Assembly: GCA_027943335.1 (NCBI GenBank) | Contig: BSBK01007744.1 | Location: 209,501-273,500, forward strand | Source: Chamaecyparis obtusa | Taxonomy: Eukaryota > Streptophyta > Pinopsida > Cupressales > Cupressaceae | Length of the DNA stretch: 64,000 nucleotides | Direction of reading: 5' to 3' | Part shown: piece after piece, positions 33,479 through 44,772 of the stretch | Layout: every line of letters begins with the position of its first letter | Position numbering within the stretch: position 1 is the first letter of the stretch | The notes under the pieces: generated by a model | Told to the model about the DNA's origin: nothing | Databases searched by the model: none | What the model saw: the letters and a program-made list of their open reading frames with translations, nothing else | Translations under genes and position numbers: made by a program

Positions 33479-34890
33479 TTAGGAGAATGCACTTAAACTC
33501 ACAATGAAATATGGCTCTTGGCTACTAGGCCATGTTAGGTACCCATGTACAGTATGTAATGGAATACATGAAATGCAGTCTCTCATAAAGCAGAGAAAGA
33601 GGGAAAACCTCATGGGAAAAACCCTCCCCCAATAAGAGAGATGAAAACACAAGATGCATGGATGGATGGAGTATTCAAGACCCCCAAGGACTATATACAT
33701 CATGTATATACAAATAATTATCCCCCCATAAGAAGGATAGTAGGAGACATGATATCCCCCCCATAATGAATAATATCCTACAAAAATGGTGAGTGCTTGA
33801 AGACGAAGTATAGTCCAATGGATACAAACAACACTTCTCCCCTTGGGAAGAAGATATACCAAGTAAAAATGTAGGAATGCTTCCCATTCTATATAGGAAC
33901 TAGGAAGTGGAATCCAAATGAAGTATGATGATGATACCATGAATAAATCCATATCCAAATGAAACAAGGAAGAAGGTCTCCGAATATGCATCTTTGAAGA
34001 CTGAATAGGTATCTCCGAGCTCATAGAATCTATCACATCAACAAACTGAACCATAAAATGTGACAAACCAAGTGAAGGATAAGAATCAATAATTTCAATC
34101 TCCAAAGAAGGTGAATAAGTATCTCCAGTTGTGATGAAGTTATCATCAAAGAGAAGAGAAACTCCCTCAAATATGATTCCCAAATCTGAAATATTAGCCT
34201 CCTCAAATAATGAACCAATATCTGGCAAATAGGAATCCCAATCAAGAAGACAAATAGATATCTCTTGCAATGACTCACTGGAATCACCAACAAGAGATGA
34301 TTGTGTGATCTCAGCTGGAGAAGTAGGAATTGCAGGAGGAGTCACTGGATCATCCTTGCTCTCAATATATGCATTACACTCAATCTCATATAATGTGTCA
34401 TCATCATAGGGAATATTATATGTATCATCAAGTGGAATGACACAATCTGTTGGCAAAATGGTCAGTGCTCCCCTCGGGATTCATGACATGGCTTAACCGC
34501 CTCCTGTGTCTTCTATAAGTCTAGTGGTTGTATCGGGTATTAATAGGTCAATCTTTTGGTGCAACAACAACCACTACTTGTAACAAGTGGTATCAAAGCT
34601 TGGTCACAGGTTCGAATCCCCTCGGGTAACGCTGAGGGGGAGATTGTTGGCAAAATGGTCAGCGCTCCCCTTGGGATTCGTGACATGGCTTAACTGCCTC
34701 TTGTGTCTTCTACAAGTCTAGTGGTTGTATCAGGCATTAATAGGTCGATCTTTTGGTGCAACGACAACCACTACTTGTAACACAATCTACTACAGGATCA
34801 TTTGGGAATGGAGGAACATGTGGATCTCCAAAATGCTCCCAAATTTTTTTCCAAATTGTGTGTGGACATTGAATATGCTTGATTTTGGAT
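33479..34890 (-). pseudogene. Unknown ORF interrupted by a TRIM element
   Basis: On the minus strand a frame with PHVPPFPNDPVVD upstream of the TRIM continues as CVIPLDDTYNIPYDDD after it (34447 downward), and stays open to 33479 (325 codons). The first 150 residues are acidic and look like real protein. The C-terminal half is rich in Tyr, Ile, Trp and Cys and may be translated non-coding sequence. Confidence 0.5.
34448..34782 (+). mobile_element. TRIM element
   Basis: Two 138-bp LTRs (34448-34585, 34645-34782) start TGTTGGCAAAATGG and end CTTGTAACA. Between them are a primer site (TGGTATCAAAGC, 34588-34599), a purine tract (GCTGAGGGGGAGAT) and 59 bp in all. The target duplication is CAATC (34443-34447, 34783-34787). 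About ten differences between the LTRs, all transitions, show age. It has no coding capacity and no 5S-like box. Confidence 0.95.
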
Positions 34891-35120
34891 TACACTGAAT
34901 GGTTTAAATATGAGAAGAGAATCATACCAATCACTCCTTTAATATGACCATTTTTATCTTCCCAAACTATTTTCTTCCACTTTGTCTTTGGCTCAAGTAT
35001 GAGTCCATAACGATGAGGCAAGGGATTAAGCCATCTACAATGTGTGATGATTCCTTTTGCCCATGACTCATAATTATCCCTAGTCAAATCTATTATAGTA
35101 GGATGTCTACCATATCTCAT
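34890..35120 (-). pseudogene. Copia gag-like fragment
   Basis: The 76-codon frame has LTRDNYESWAKGI and ends with MILFSYLNHS. The continuation IWKKIWEHFGDP lies in another frame just downstream. The NYxxWxxxI start and a later IWxxL/FxxxF segment match copia gag proteins. It begins about 750 bp inside the primer site. Confidence 0.5.
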
Positions 35121-35886
35121 GATTACGTTAATGATACATTTCTCACATTAAAAATTGAGATCAACAAATTATTACACTCCACAATCAGGCTATAATAGAC
35201 TTAGATCACTGTGCAAAAGACCAAGCTAAGGCTTATGAATTACAACTGCAAAACTAAGACAAATTTTTTAAGTACAATTTTTTATTATATTCATTGAAAT
35301 ATGATTCCAGGTCTGGAAATTACAGAAAAAATTATGCACTTTCAAAAAATTTGCACCTGAAAAGGAGTTCATATGAGCTCGAATGAGGCCTTAGAAGTTG
35401 TAAAAATTGAGATTTACGATTTTCAGAAACCATCAGGAACAAAGATCAAAAACCACCTACACCATTGTGTAGATCATGAAACTCTACCCCAAAACAAAAA
35501 CAAAAAATGCTTGAAAAAAGGAGTTAGGATGACTGAGATATCGTTGTTTGAAAATTGTCTCTGAAATTTTTTTTATGAATTGTTGTTGTCACACTTTCAA
35601 AATTCAAATGAGTCTAGATTTGGCCTCAAGCGTCCGATTTGGATGAAAATAAATTCAATTTAGGGATTTTTGGACCTCCTTCATATGATGCCAACCTATG
35701 ATTTGCACCAGCAATCTCCAATATTGACCTGAAATAGAAATCCACAAAATATAGAACCTCAAGTTTTCTCCAACTAGATTATGCAATGCTGATGTCCAAA
35801 TAGCTTTATTCTACACCCACAGTTGAATCAATCCATGGTTGATATTCTTGAGAAGAGGTCTTCAAACTTTAAGAGCTCTGATACCG

Positions 35887-36329
35887 TGTAAGAATTTTTC
35901 TAAGACAAAGAATAAAAATGTCAAGATCTAGAAGCCCAATTGATAGCACGAGAGAGATAGACAAAATGGTCAAATAATTGATTATAGCCAATTGATTGAA
36001 TACAAAGTAGATGTGCTTGAATATATAGGTAAGGTGATAAGAGAGAATAATAAGAAGCTGATAAACTATCACCTATGCAAGGTGTAATCACATTTCCACC
36101 AAATGTGGATCATCCTCTATTATGTAATAAAGTATGAGCCACAGGATGAGGATGATAATGTGATATGAAAACTAAAGGTGGATCTCACACCTAAAGTGGA
36201 ATTTCTCCTACACCATGTGCTTAATTGAGGTTCAAACTCCTAGGTGTCTCAATGAAAAACTATGATGCAATTTATTATTCTAAGTAAGATTAAGTAAAGT
36301 GTAATTAGGAATATTTAATTACACCAACA
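35887..36329 (-). repeat. 5' LTR of the CATAG-flanked element
   Basis: This 443-bp LTR is flanked on its left by the primer site (35873-35886). Confidence 0.9.
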
Positions 36330-36334
36330 CATAG

Positions 36335-38520
36335 TTACTCATTTCATACCATACTTCAATTTTCTAAAGCATTTTTCTCTTTACAAGCTAATTAAAATTT
36401 AATTTTGTTGTTTCCCCTCCTAACTTACTTAGTGTACATAATGTATGTAGATGAAGGGGACAAATGGAATGAGGACTCGTGCTAAAAAGAAAAAAACATT
36501 CACAAGGTTGTCTGTAAGTAAAAGAGGAGCTAGGTTCCCTCTAGATCCTAAGACCCCCCACTCATTGTCATAAATTTGCAGGCTACTCCACCAACTGTGG
36601 AGGTAATTACACTTGCAAGGCCACCAAGAGTTACATTGACACAAACATTGTGATATGCATTTGGCATGGAAGAGACACTAAAAAATGTAGAGGAAAATGA
36701 TATGTCAGTTAGGGTTGCATCCAAGAAATGACTCATCCAAAAAGCAACATTGGCACTAGTTGGGTGGTCTCTTTACTACCTCCAAGAAAGGCCCCCAAAA
36801 AATCCTCACAAGTGATGAAGAATATCAAAGTTTTTAATGGTGCAAAGAGATGACATGAGCTTTATGAGGATGGATACCCATAAATATTATAGTCGTAGGA
36901 AAGATGGTCTTGAGGCTCTTTGTTTCTCTAAGGACCCCTCTATACATTTCCTAGTACATTCCCTTTGTTTGTGTAAGGAGATTAGCCTTCAAAAGGGAGG
37001 TATAAAAGAATCACACACATAGATCTAGGGGAGAATATATTACGATTATCCCAATACCGATCTCATTTACACCCTCATCCTCAAAATTTGAAATTTCCCA
37101 CCCCCATACAACCTCCCAAGAACCCTTGTCTCGAGTATAATATTACAACACATTTCTCCCATTTTTACAATTATAAGATCCTTGAACAAATAATTGTGAA
37201 ATTCCAAAGAGGCTGCTTTAGAAAACATAATTCAAACAAGTAAAATAATTTATTAAGGCAAGGACTATCATACATAAATTGGCTAAATAGACCTACACAC
37301 AATTTTTATATTATTGACACTATGAAGAAAGAAAAGAAACATTGGTTAAATAAACCATCAATAATCCATATTTTATCAACAATTTTCACATTAGAGGCAC
37401 CATATGACTCTGTTCAAGCCACCTAGAGGGAGAAGGGAAATAATGGTTCTCTAAACGTAGTATCATGCCACATGAAGGTGGTCTCAACCACAAAAAATCT
37501 AAGCAACATTGGTCCCATACAACCTAAGACATGATAGATAATGAATCTACAATACCATGTATCTAAAATATCAATATAAAACTTGTTCTCAATTACCATA
37601 TCATCCAAGTATTATCACCATTTCCATAATAGAGTCCATCCTCAACTAGAGGAATATAAGTCTCACGTAGTAGGTTTTCACTATGAGCCAATAGGTGTGT
37701 CTCTACAAGAGGGGGAGTCAATGAGAACTAACATCCTTTGAAGCCTTACGAGTATAAAACTTAATCATAAGTCCTCTATCTCTCAACCCCTAGTTATAAT
37801 AGCATACTTGCGCCTAGTAGGTGGATTGTTGCTAGGGATGACAATAACATATACATTACAAGGCCACTCTTCCCTCACAGATGAGCTTATCTTTAACAAT
37901 TTGTTCTTCTCTTATTGGTAAGATTTACTCTAAAAAGATACTTTTCCCTCTTAAGTGAATGTGGCTTTACAAAGTTTCTCTTCCCTCATGGGCAAGCTTG
38001 GCTTGACACATTTTCCCATCCCCTACAATTACATAATAACTCAAATATAATAGGTAATGAACATACCACCATATCAATATGTGACAAGATTCATATAGCA
38101 TAAGGAGTTAGGGGCTTGATTCTACCTTAAAGGTATTCATAATGAAGAGGTTGACACAAAAATATCACACAACACATGAAAACAAGGGTCACTTAAACAA
38201 TTTTCATTCAAGAGAAATACAAAGACAAATTCCATATTATTTTCTCAATAATTAAAACACATATTTTTTCATGTAAAATATCATTAAATGAGCTATGCAC
38301 ATAGGATCATGCAAGATATCCACTCTACATTTGTCCCAAGTTGGATAACCTATATCTCATACCAAGGGCACAATACATGTACTAGTTATTTCTACAATCA
38401 CAACACACGACTTTACAAAATTCACCATAATACAATTAGACATCCACATATTTATTTGAAGAATATTCAATTTACTATTAAATAATATTCATACTTTCTT
38501 GATTTGCATTTATTCAGCTT
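36335..38520. other. Unannotated A/T-rich stretch
   Basis: 36335-36400 resumes the repeat interrupted at 32988. 37860-38010 has a loosely repeated CTCTTCCCTC motif. No gene was recognised. Confidence 0.4.
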
Positions 38521-38537
38521 CTTAAAATTTACATATA

Positions 38538-38725
38538 TTTTTAGACTGTGGGGATTGGGTATAGCACCCCCTATTAACTGCAGTGCATTAGGTGAACTTG
38601 TTAATGTGTCTGGTGATGCTAGCATAACACATCCTTCGATACCACATGGGTTGGGGGGAGACCAGATCTCACAACCTCGTGCTTTACCGTAGGAAGCTCT
38701 TGCTAATTTGCTAGGCCCCCCAACC
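38538..38725 (-). mobile_element. tRNA-like SINE
   Basis: The 188-bp element starts GGGTTGGGGGGCCTAGC on the minus strand. A-box-like TTAGCAAGAGCTTCC and B-box-like GAGGTTGTGAGATCTGG have tRNA-type spacing. It is flanked by a 17-bp target duplication (38521-38537, 38726-38742; one mismatch, CTTAAAATTTACATATA type). Length, internal promoter and long duplication fit a SINE moved by a LINE. Confidence 0.75.
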
Positions 38726-38742
38726 CTTAAAATTTACTTATA

Positions 38743-40065
38743 TTATAGCTTGAGTGTCAAATGCATTAAATTTCAAATACATGAAATATAACACTTTCAA
38801 TTATATAATGTGTCTTCTAAATAAATTCTCTACATTTAATTTATAGTCAAGATTGGGTTCTTGAATGACTAGGTGTAACACCCAATACAAAGGACCAAGG
38901 AAAAACTTGCTAGAACAACTTTTTTTTTTGAAACATAACAACCAAAACACTAAAGATACAACATAAAATGTCACACTTGTACTATAATGTGCACACAAGT
39001 GTCATGTGGAATAAAATATCACAAAGGAAACAAGAAAAAAAGAATGACCTTGCAATGGCATAAGTGAGGAGGTACTAGTGGATGACTAAATAATTGAGGG
39101 ACAAGGATTAAGATGAGGAGACATTCTCCTCCAATCAACTCAACGAAACCAAGGATCATCTTACAAGACCCAAGAGGTTGTCTAATTGGGAGACCCTAAT
39201 CTATTCTAACCTTGTTGGCTCTTAATGGTCAGGTATTTGACTTAACTCTTCCATGAACAATAACAAGAGTTACACCAAAGGCCCCACCTTTGACCTTTGA
39301 CAAATTACTGAAGATTGAGGTGTCAGGGATAGTCCTTTTCCCTCTCCCTTGATGCAACATAAGCATCAAGTTTTGGTGCATGGAGTATTATGTTAACTTG
39401 TTTCCTTGGAGAAACATGACCATTAAGTTTGAACTTTGAGATTCAAAGCCCAAAAAACATGAGAACTTTTGGGGAATTGAGGATCAAGGGTTCGACTTAA
39501 CCAATATCTAACATAGAAAACATGACAAGGTGGAAGTTCGAGGTCTAAAGTTTGAAGACATTTGAAAGGTCTTCATTGGGGATAGAGGTTATAAGTTTGA
39601 ATGGCCAAGTTCACTAACCAGTCAAATTCAAACAACAAAGCCCCAAAGCCTGATGTACGTAGCTACCAAGGACTGCAAGTTTGAAAGTTACATTTGAGGG
39701 TTCAGGTATTAGGTACACCTTATATTTTTCCAAACACAATGAACTCTTAAGGGAAAAGTCTTGATCCTTGAAGCCTAAAACACACAGAGATTTCTAGCAA
39801 TGAAGAGGAAGCTTTCATGGTTCAGGAATTGAGATTGGACTATTCCTTTCTTGCATATTTAAGAAAGATCAAAAGCCATAAGAAAGACTGTAAAATCACG
39901 AAACACTTAAAAAAATTTGACAAAGATTAAGAGGCCTTTGGTGATTAGGGTACAGGGTTAAGGTTTACCCCTTTCACAAAATCAATGTAAACCAAAGAGG
40001 AAAAAGATCGATCATCAAATTTTGAAACACTATGAATAAAGACAATTCAATGAGGTCCGTGGGTA
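38743..40065. other. Unannotated stretch
   Basis: No ORF or element ends were recognised. Confidence 0.35.
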
Positions 40066-40585
40066 TGTTCTAAACTATTAGGATTAACAAGGCAGAAATA
40101 ACAATTATGTGCAAATATAACTAATATCAGAAAATAATAAACCACACAGAATAGAACACAAGACACACAGATTTAACGTGGTTCACCCAATCCCTGGGCT
40201 ACGTCCACCAACAGTGAGTCCAATATTATTATTATCTAGTGATTACAACCTGATTACAATCCGTAATCCCTTACAGCCCAATTCTGCCGCAAGTACTAAA
40301 ATCATACATCATGAAAATCCCTAACCCTAAGCCATATTATACAATATTTTCCCACTTTAGGGTTAGAATGAGTTATAAGTAGTCAGCCCAAATAACCAAA
40401 AAAGTAGTCGACCTCAAAACCCCGGCGAGGTCGGGAGGAAAAGTGTACAGTACTTTCCTGGATAGTACTTTCCTGATTAGTCACCACAAGCTAACATAAA
40501 CCTCAATGGAGGGAAAGAAGAGACGAATCTTATGACTTTCACAAGTCTTCACTTAAGGGTCTAAATAGCCCAAAATAACCCAACA
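40066..40585 (-). repeat. Probable solo LTR
   Basis: The minus strand starts TGTTGGGTTATTTTGG at 40585. The internal plus-strand motif TTTAACGTGGTTCACCC with CTACGTCCACC (40175-40210) is common in plant copia LTRs. The left end is a guess (TG at 40066), and no target duplication was found. Confidence 0.45.
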
Positions 40586-40844
40586 CTCTAGGAATAACTA
40601 AGGCTCATTACATTCATTTTAATCCAAAGGAAATCTTCCTACATTCATTAATACTATCGTATCCATTTTCTAAAAACCATGTTAGTTTTAAGACCTAGAT
40701 AAAGATTCCTAGGTTCATTTTACCTATTGAGAAACATAAAAATAAAAAGGAATACATAAAAGAACTTCATGCTCGATACCATCACCAAGACATGCAACCT
40801 AATCTAACCATCTAATTTATGATTTGATTTAATCACTTCATAAC

Positions 40845-40848
<4 letters not shown>

Positions 40849-40887
<39 letters not shown>

Positions 40888-40890
40888 TGT
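40849..40890. repeat. TG microsatellite
   Basis: About twenty GT units with one GGG interruption. Confidence 0.95.
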
Positions 40891-41345
40891 ACAGGATCAT
40901 GGTCTACCAAAAAGTGGTGATGTGAAAAAATAAACTTTTCACTCGTCCAAAAGCGCACTAAAAAGTTTGTTGACTTTTTAGTAGGCCTGGGTGTTAATAC
41001 ACTTGGCCAAGCCAAATGCCAAAGCACGGGCCTAATCGGATATCCGATTTTATATTAGATATTTGATTTTCACCAGTAAATTATTTTTGTAGCCCGCGAC
41101 CATGTTCAACATTTTCATTGTGAAAACGTTGAATGCGGCTCTAAGGGTTTCAGATATCTGATCGTATCTCATATCCAATTTTATCAACATTAATAGGTAA
41201 GTTAATTTTTTAACTTTTTATTGTTTTTATCATTTTTTAATTGAAATTTGTAGTTTTTTATATAAAAATTAGGGTTTAAATGAGTATTTTTATTATTTTT
41301 TAAATTGATTGTAATTATCTATTTGTGTTCTAACTATAATTAGGC

Positions 41346-43480
41346 ATGGACTCAAATCAATCAAAAAGCCCTCCTAATGATCTCGCAAATAATCCAGAAC
41401 CACCTCCTTGAACAATCCCCCACTTTCAGAAGATGAACTAGTCTCAAACCCTCGTTGTTTAGAGGATCTCATAGGAGATAATCTAAATCAGCTTAGAGGA
41501 TATCATATCACATATGCCAATATCCCCACATTGTGCCCCATGTTTTCCACATTGAACTCCATTATTGAAAACATGGAGAAACTTACAAAGTAACACAATG
41601 TTGCACTTTTTTGGTGCGATTCCATGCATGTTTAGTTTGATGATGGGCTTGACTATGATCAAGTTATGAACCTAAACATAACAAAACATGACATATGTAA
41701 TCTTTTTGTGTATCCCAAAACTGGTTTAAAAGTGGACCCTAAAAAACCCAAGTTGTCAATTAAATGGTGCACAAATGATGCAATACGTGACAACTTTTGG
41801 GACTGCTGGTGGATGGTTTTTGATAGACCACCTCGTAGCAATTTGGATGTCCTGTTTTATTTCATTAAAAAATTGTATGTTGAATTTGTGCTCGGTCACA
41901 ACGTAAATTATTGGAGTATGAGACCAAACCAGGGTGTAGGCTTAGGCACTCCTTAAGATAGGCCATGGGTACACTGGGTGAAATCCCACACATATGTCCC
42001 CCCTCCCGAGATTTCACCACCTCCTACAGTACAACATCTTGATATTATTGATGAGGCTGGCTCACAGACTATTCGAGCCATTCACACCTTGAGTGATCTG
42101 CTGTACGCAAAGCACGACATTATTGCCTCCTTGTCTTAATGCTTCTGGCCCTTCCACATCCTCCACAATCTCACATCTTTGTGTGCCCCACACTTGCATT
42201 ATGTGCAAGAAACCGTGCTTAGGTCCTCTGAATGATAGTGATGCATATAAATACATCTTTGAGGTAGACGATACTACACAACACACTATAGGAACTGAAG
42301 CACCTCATGAAGATGTGCCTCAGGGGCATAAAGAGCCATGGACTCCTACTATTACGGTAAGGGTAAATAGTTCACTTTTTAAATTGTATTTAATTTTAAA
42401 CGTTTGTATTTTTAGTAGAATTTTCTTATAATGATTTCCCACTTATGTTTTTTATGTGTTAAACATTTATGTTTAGTTGATGGCAGAGGAGGAGATGGCA
42501 CAGGTGGAGGGGTCCACGCTTTCGTCCATATCATTTGGCCTTGACACTTCTACTATACATATGTTTTAATGTACTCATTAGTTTCCTTAAATTATTATAA
42601 TAGTATATGTACATGTGTTTTCTAATTTTTACGATAATCTTATTACATACTGATGCAGGTGTCACCAGGTGCCAGTGTGGGGAAATGTGAGGGGGTTCAG
42701 GCATTAACAAGGGGAAGATAATTAAGTAATTTACTTTATTTATGCATACATTTATACTTGTCAATTGTGAGTACTTATTTTTAATTTACATGGTTTATTT
42801 GACAGAGGGTGGTGTCTGATGATGTCGTGAGACCCTTTTGCCACGATAGAGTCACAAGCATCTCAATTCATAGTGATAGCCCCATGATACATATATTTCT
42901 AAATTTATTTGTGTGTATTTTACTATCAAGTATATATAATATGATCAAGTCATGATTGTATGAAGTATCTGTTTAACTTTTGTATGTCACCCCTAGTTTG
43001 AGGGAGGTAGAACGCCAAGGGTTTGTATTGATGATGACTCAGCTGACAAGTAAGTTTTAATGTTAATTCAGTTATTTTGTAAACATATATTTGCTACCAA
43101 GGATTAAACATTAAATAGTATAACTCGTAGATCAATCTCATGTTCGTAAACATATACAAGTTGGAGTCGACATTGGTGCCATTGTTCCTTCACTACCAAG
43201 GACATATATTAGGTCTCCTACCCACGTGAGGAGACAGAGAGGCGAGGTACATGAGAGTTCAATTTTAGTTAAAATTTTATTTATTATTATTGACTATGAT
43301 TTTGAATTTTGAATTTTTATTTGTAGAAACCATATAAATTAAGTAATCTAACTTGGGGTTCACTTTTGTGTTTGAATGTAGGATCCATCATAGCCAAAGA
43401 GTACTTCAAAGAGGCTGCATTTTGATGATCCATCAGTAGAATAGGATGTCCTAGAAACATTTGTAGTTGAACTTATTTTT
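41346..43480 (+). pseudogene. Decayed multi-exon gene, unknown product
   Basis: The ATG at 41346 (MDSNQSKSPPNDLANNPEPP) is followed by frame-shifted pieces: LSEDELVSNPRCLEDLIG, then KPKLSIKWCTNDAIRDNFWD with WWMVFDRPPRSNLDVLFYF (41740-41880). Another open stretch at 42093-42355 has a Cys-rich CVPHTCIMCKKPC and ends at a donor-like ACG|GTAAGG. Short exon-like blocks follow at about 42480, 42660, 42810, 43000, 43150 and 43385, several with splice-like borders. No catalytic motif was recognised. It may be a transposon-borne gene read from the left end inward. Confidence 0.4.
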
Positions 43481-43499
43481 GAGATGTCATATGACATAT

Positions 43500-44767
43500 T
43501 TTGAGATGGTGTATGTCACATTGTATCTAGATATGTTGATTTTGTAAATATGTACAGAATTATTGTTCATTTTGATATATATGAAACTTGATATTCGATC
43601 CAATTTGTTAATTGTGTGTTTATTTATTCATTGTTAGTATGTAAATATACTTGTGTGTATGTAATCATATGTACTATTTATGACTTAAGTATATTCATGT
43701 ATATTCAAGTACATTCTTCATAACCTAAATTCATGTGTATGGGCTATGTGCATGACTTAAGTGAATTCACGTGTATGCTTTATAATCTATGTTCTACGTG
43801 TATGCTTCATGACTTAAAGAAAATTTATGTGTACGCTTTATGTGCTATGTGTGTTCACATGTGTAATTCATCATTTAAGTGAATTTAAAATTTATATGCT
43901 ACATTCTATTCATGTGTATCTAATGCTCTCAACCAAGAAAATCCTTCAAAGTTCACTTCACAAATCCGGTGATCACCTTGTTAGATCAACTCTTATGCAA
44001 TGTATCATGTTAGAACTCTATTATACATGTCAAAGACACATCATTCCATGAGAATCAATAAGCACATTCATGAAATGATGCTTCTACATAAAAATGTTTG
44101 TTAAACTATTATTGAGAAAATAATGACCTATCATTCTAGGTACCAAACCCTCCTTTATAGGGTTTGTAGGTCAGGGCTTGTTCAAAAAGACTCTTGCAAA
44201 TCTCTCTAGATCCCTCCAATAGATCTAACACATCCCTATGGACCCCAATAGAATAGATCCATCACAAAATATACTCATCCATTGGAGTATATGCTTGCAA
44301 CAATGACTAGTGTTGCTTCATGCACCTTCAATCAACATTTACCACCATTTGTGGTCTCTCCACCACCACATATATTGCATATCCTTGCAACCAAACACCT
44401 TTGTAGAAGACACTAGTTAATTCCTTTCCTTAAAATGCTAATGAAATGATGCAATACGAATATGGAAGTGATCAAAAGACAATAGACAGTCAATTTACTC
44501 CATTTCAAATCACAGACACATTCCACAATGCATTCAAATGATGATCCTTGGTCTCTTTACATTTTCCAATGACCCTTTATGGTTATGTCCCCATCTCCCT
44601 TGGAGCAGCAACATTTTTACATTGTGGGCAAAAATCTATGCTTCCATCACGTCTAACTGGGTAGGTTTACCCTAGGAATGGTCCCACTTTGCCTCTTGAC
44701 ACACCATAATACTCGTCAACATATGCAATGGTGCTTAGTGGACCTTGAGAACACTTTGGTCCATCAT
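43500..44767. other. Repeat-rich non-coding stretch
   Basis: 43640-43930 has a loose tandem pattern of TTAAGTGAATTCATGTGTATG-like units. The last 45 bp (to 44767) match the start of the 357-bp tandem repeat that resumes at 51144. Confidence 0.5.
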
Positions 44768-44772
44768 GTTCA

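Larger units (their letters stand above)
32989..36329 (-). mobile_element. Non-autonomous LTR retrotransposon (copia-like)
   Basis: The 5' LTR is 35887-36329 and the 3' LTR 32989-33460. A primer site (CGGTATCAGAGCTC) adjoins the 5' LTR. A polypurine tract (TGAGGGGGGG on the minus strand) adjoins the 3' LTR. The target duplication is CATAG (32984-32988 and 36330-36334). The internal part is only about 2.4 kb with no enzyme. A gag-like fragment suggests copia ancestry. LTRs differ at roughly 10% of sites plus indels, so it is old. Confidence 0.9.

Noticed and set aside
33675..33887. Tyr/Ser-rich minus-strand ORF
   Set aside because: Overlaps the unknown ORF of the CATAG-flanked element in another frame.
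34448..34782. Cassandra-type TRIM with 5S rRNA promoter
   Set aside because: LTRs are only 138 bp and no 5S internal promoter boxes were seen.
40833..41027. His-Thr repeat ORF
   Set aside because: Translation of the TG microsatellite.
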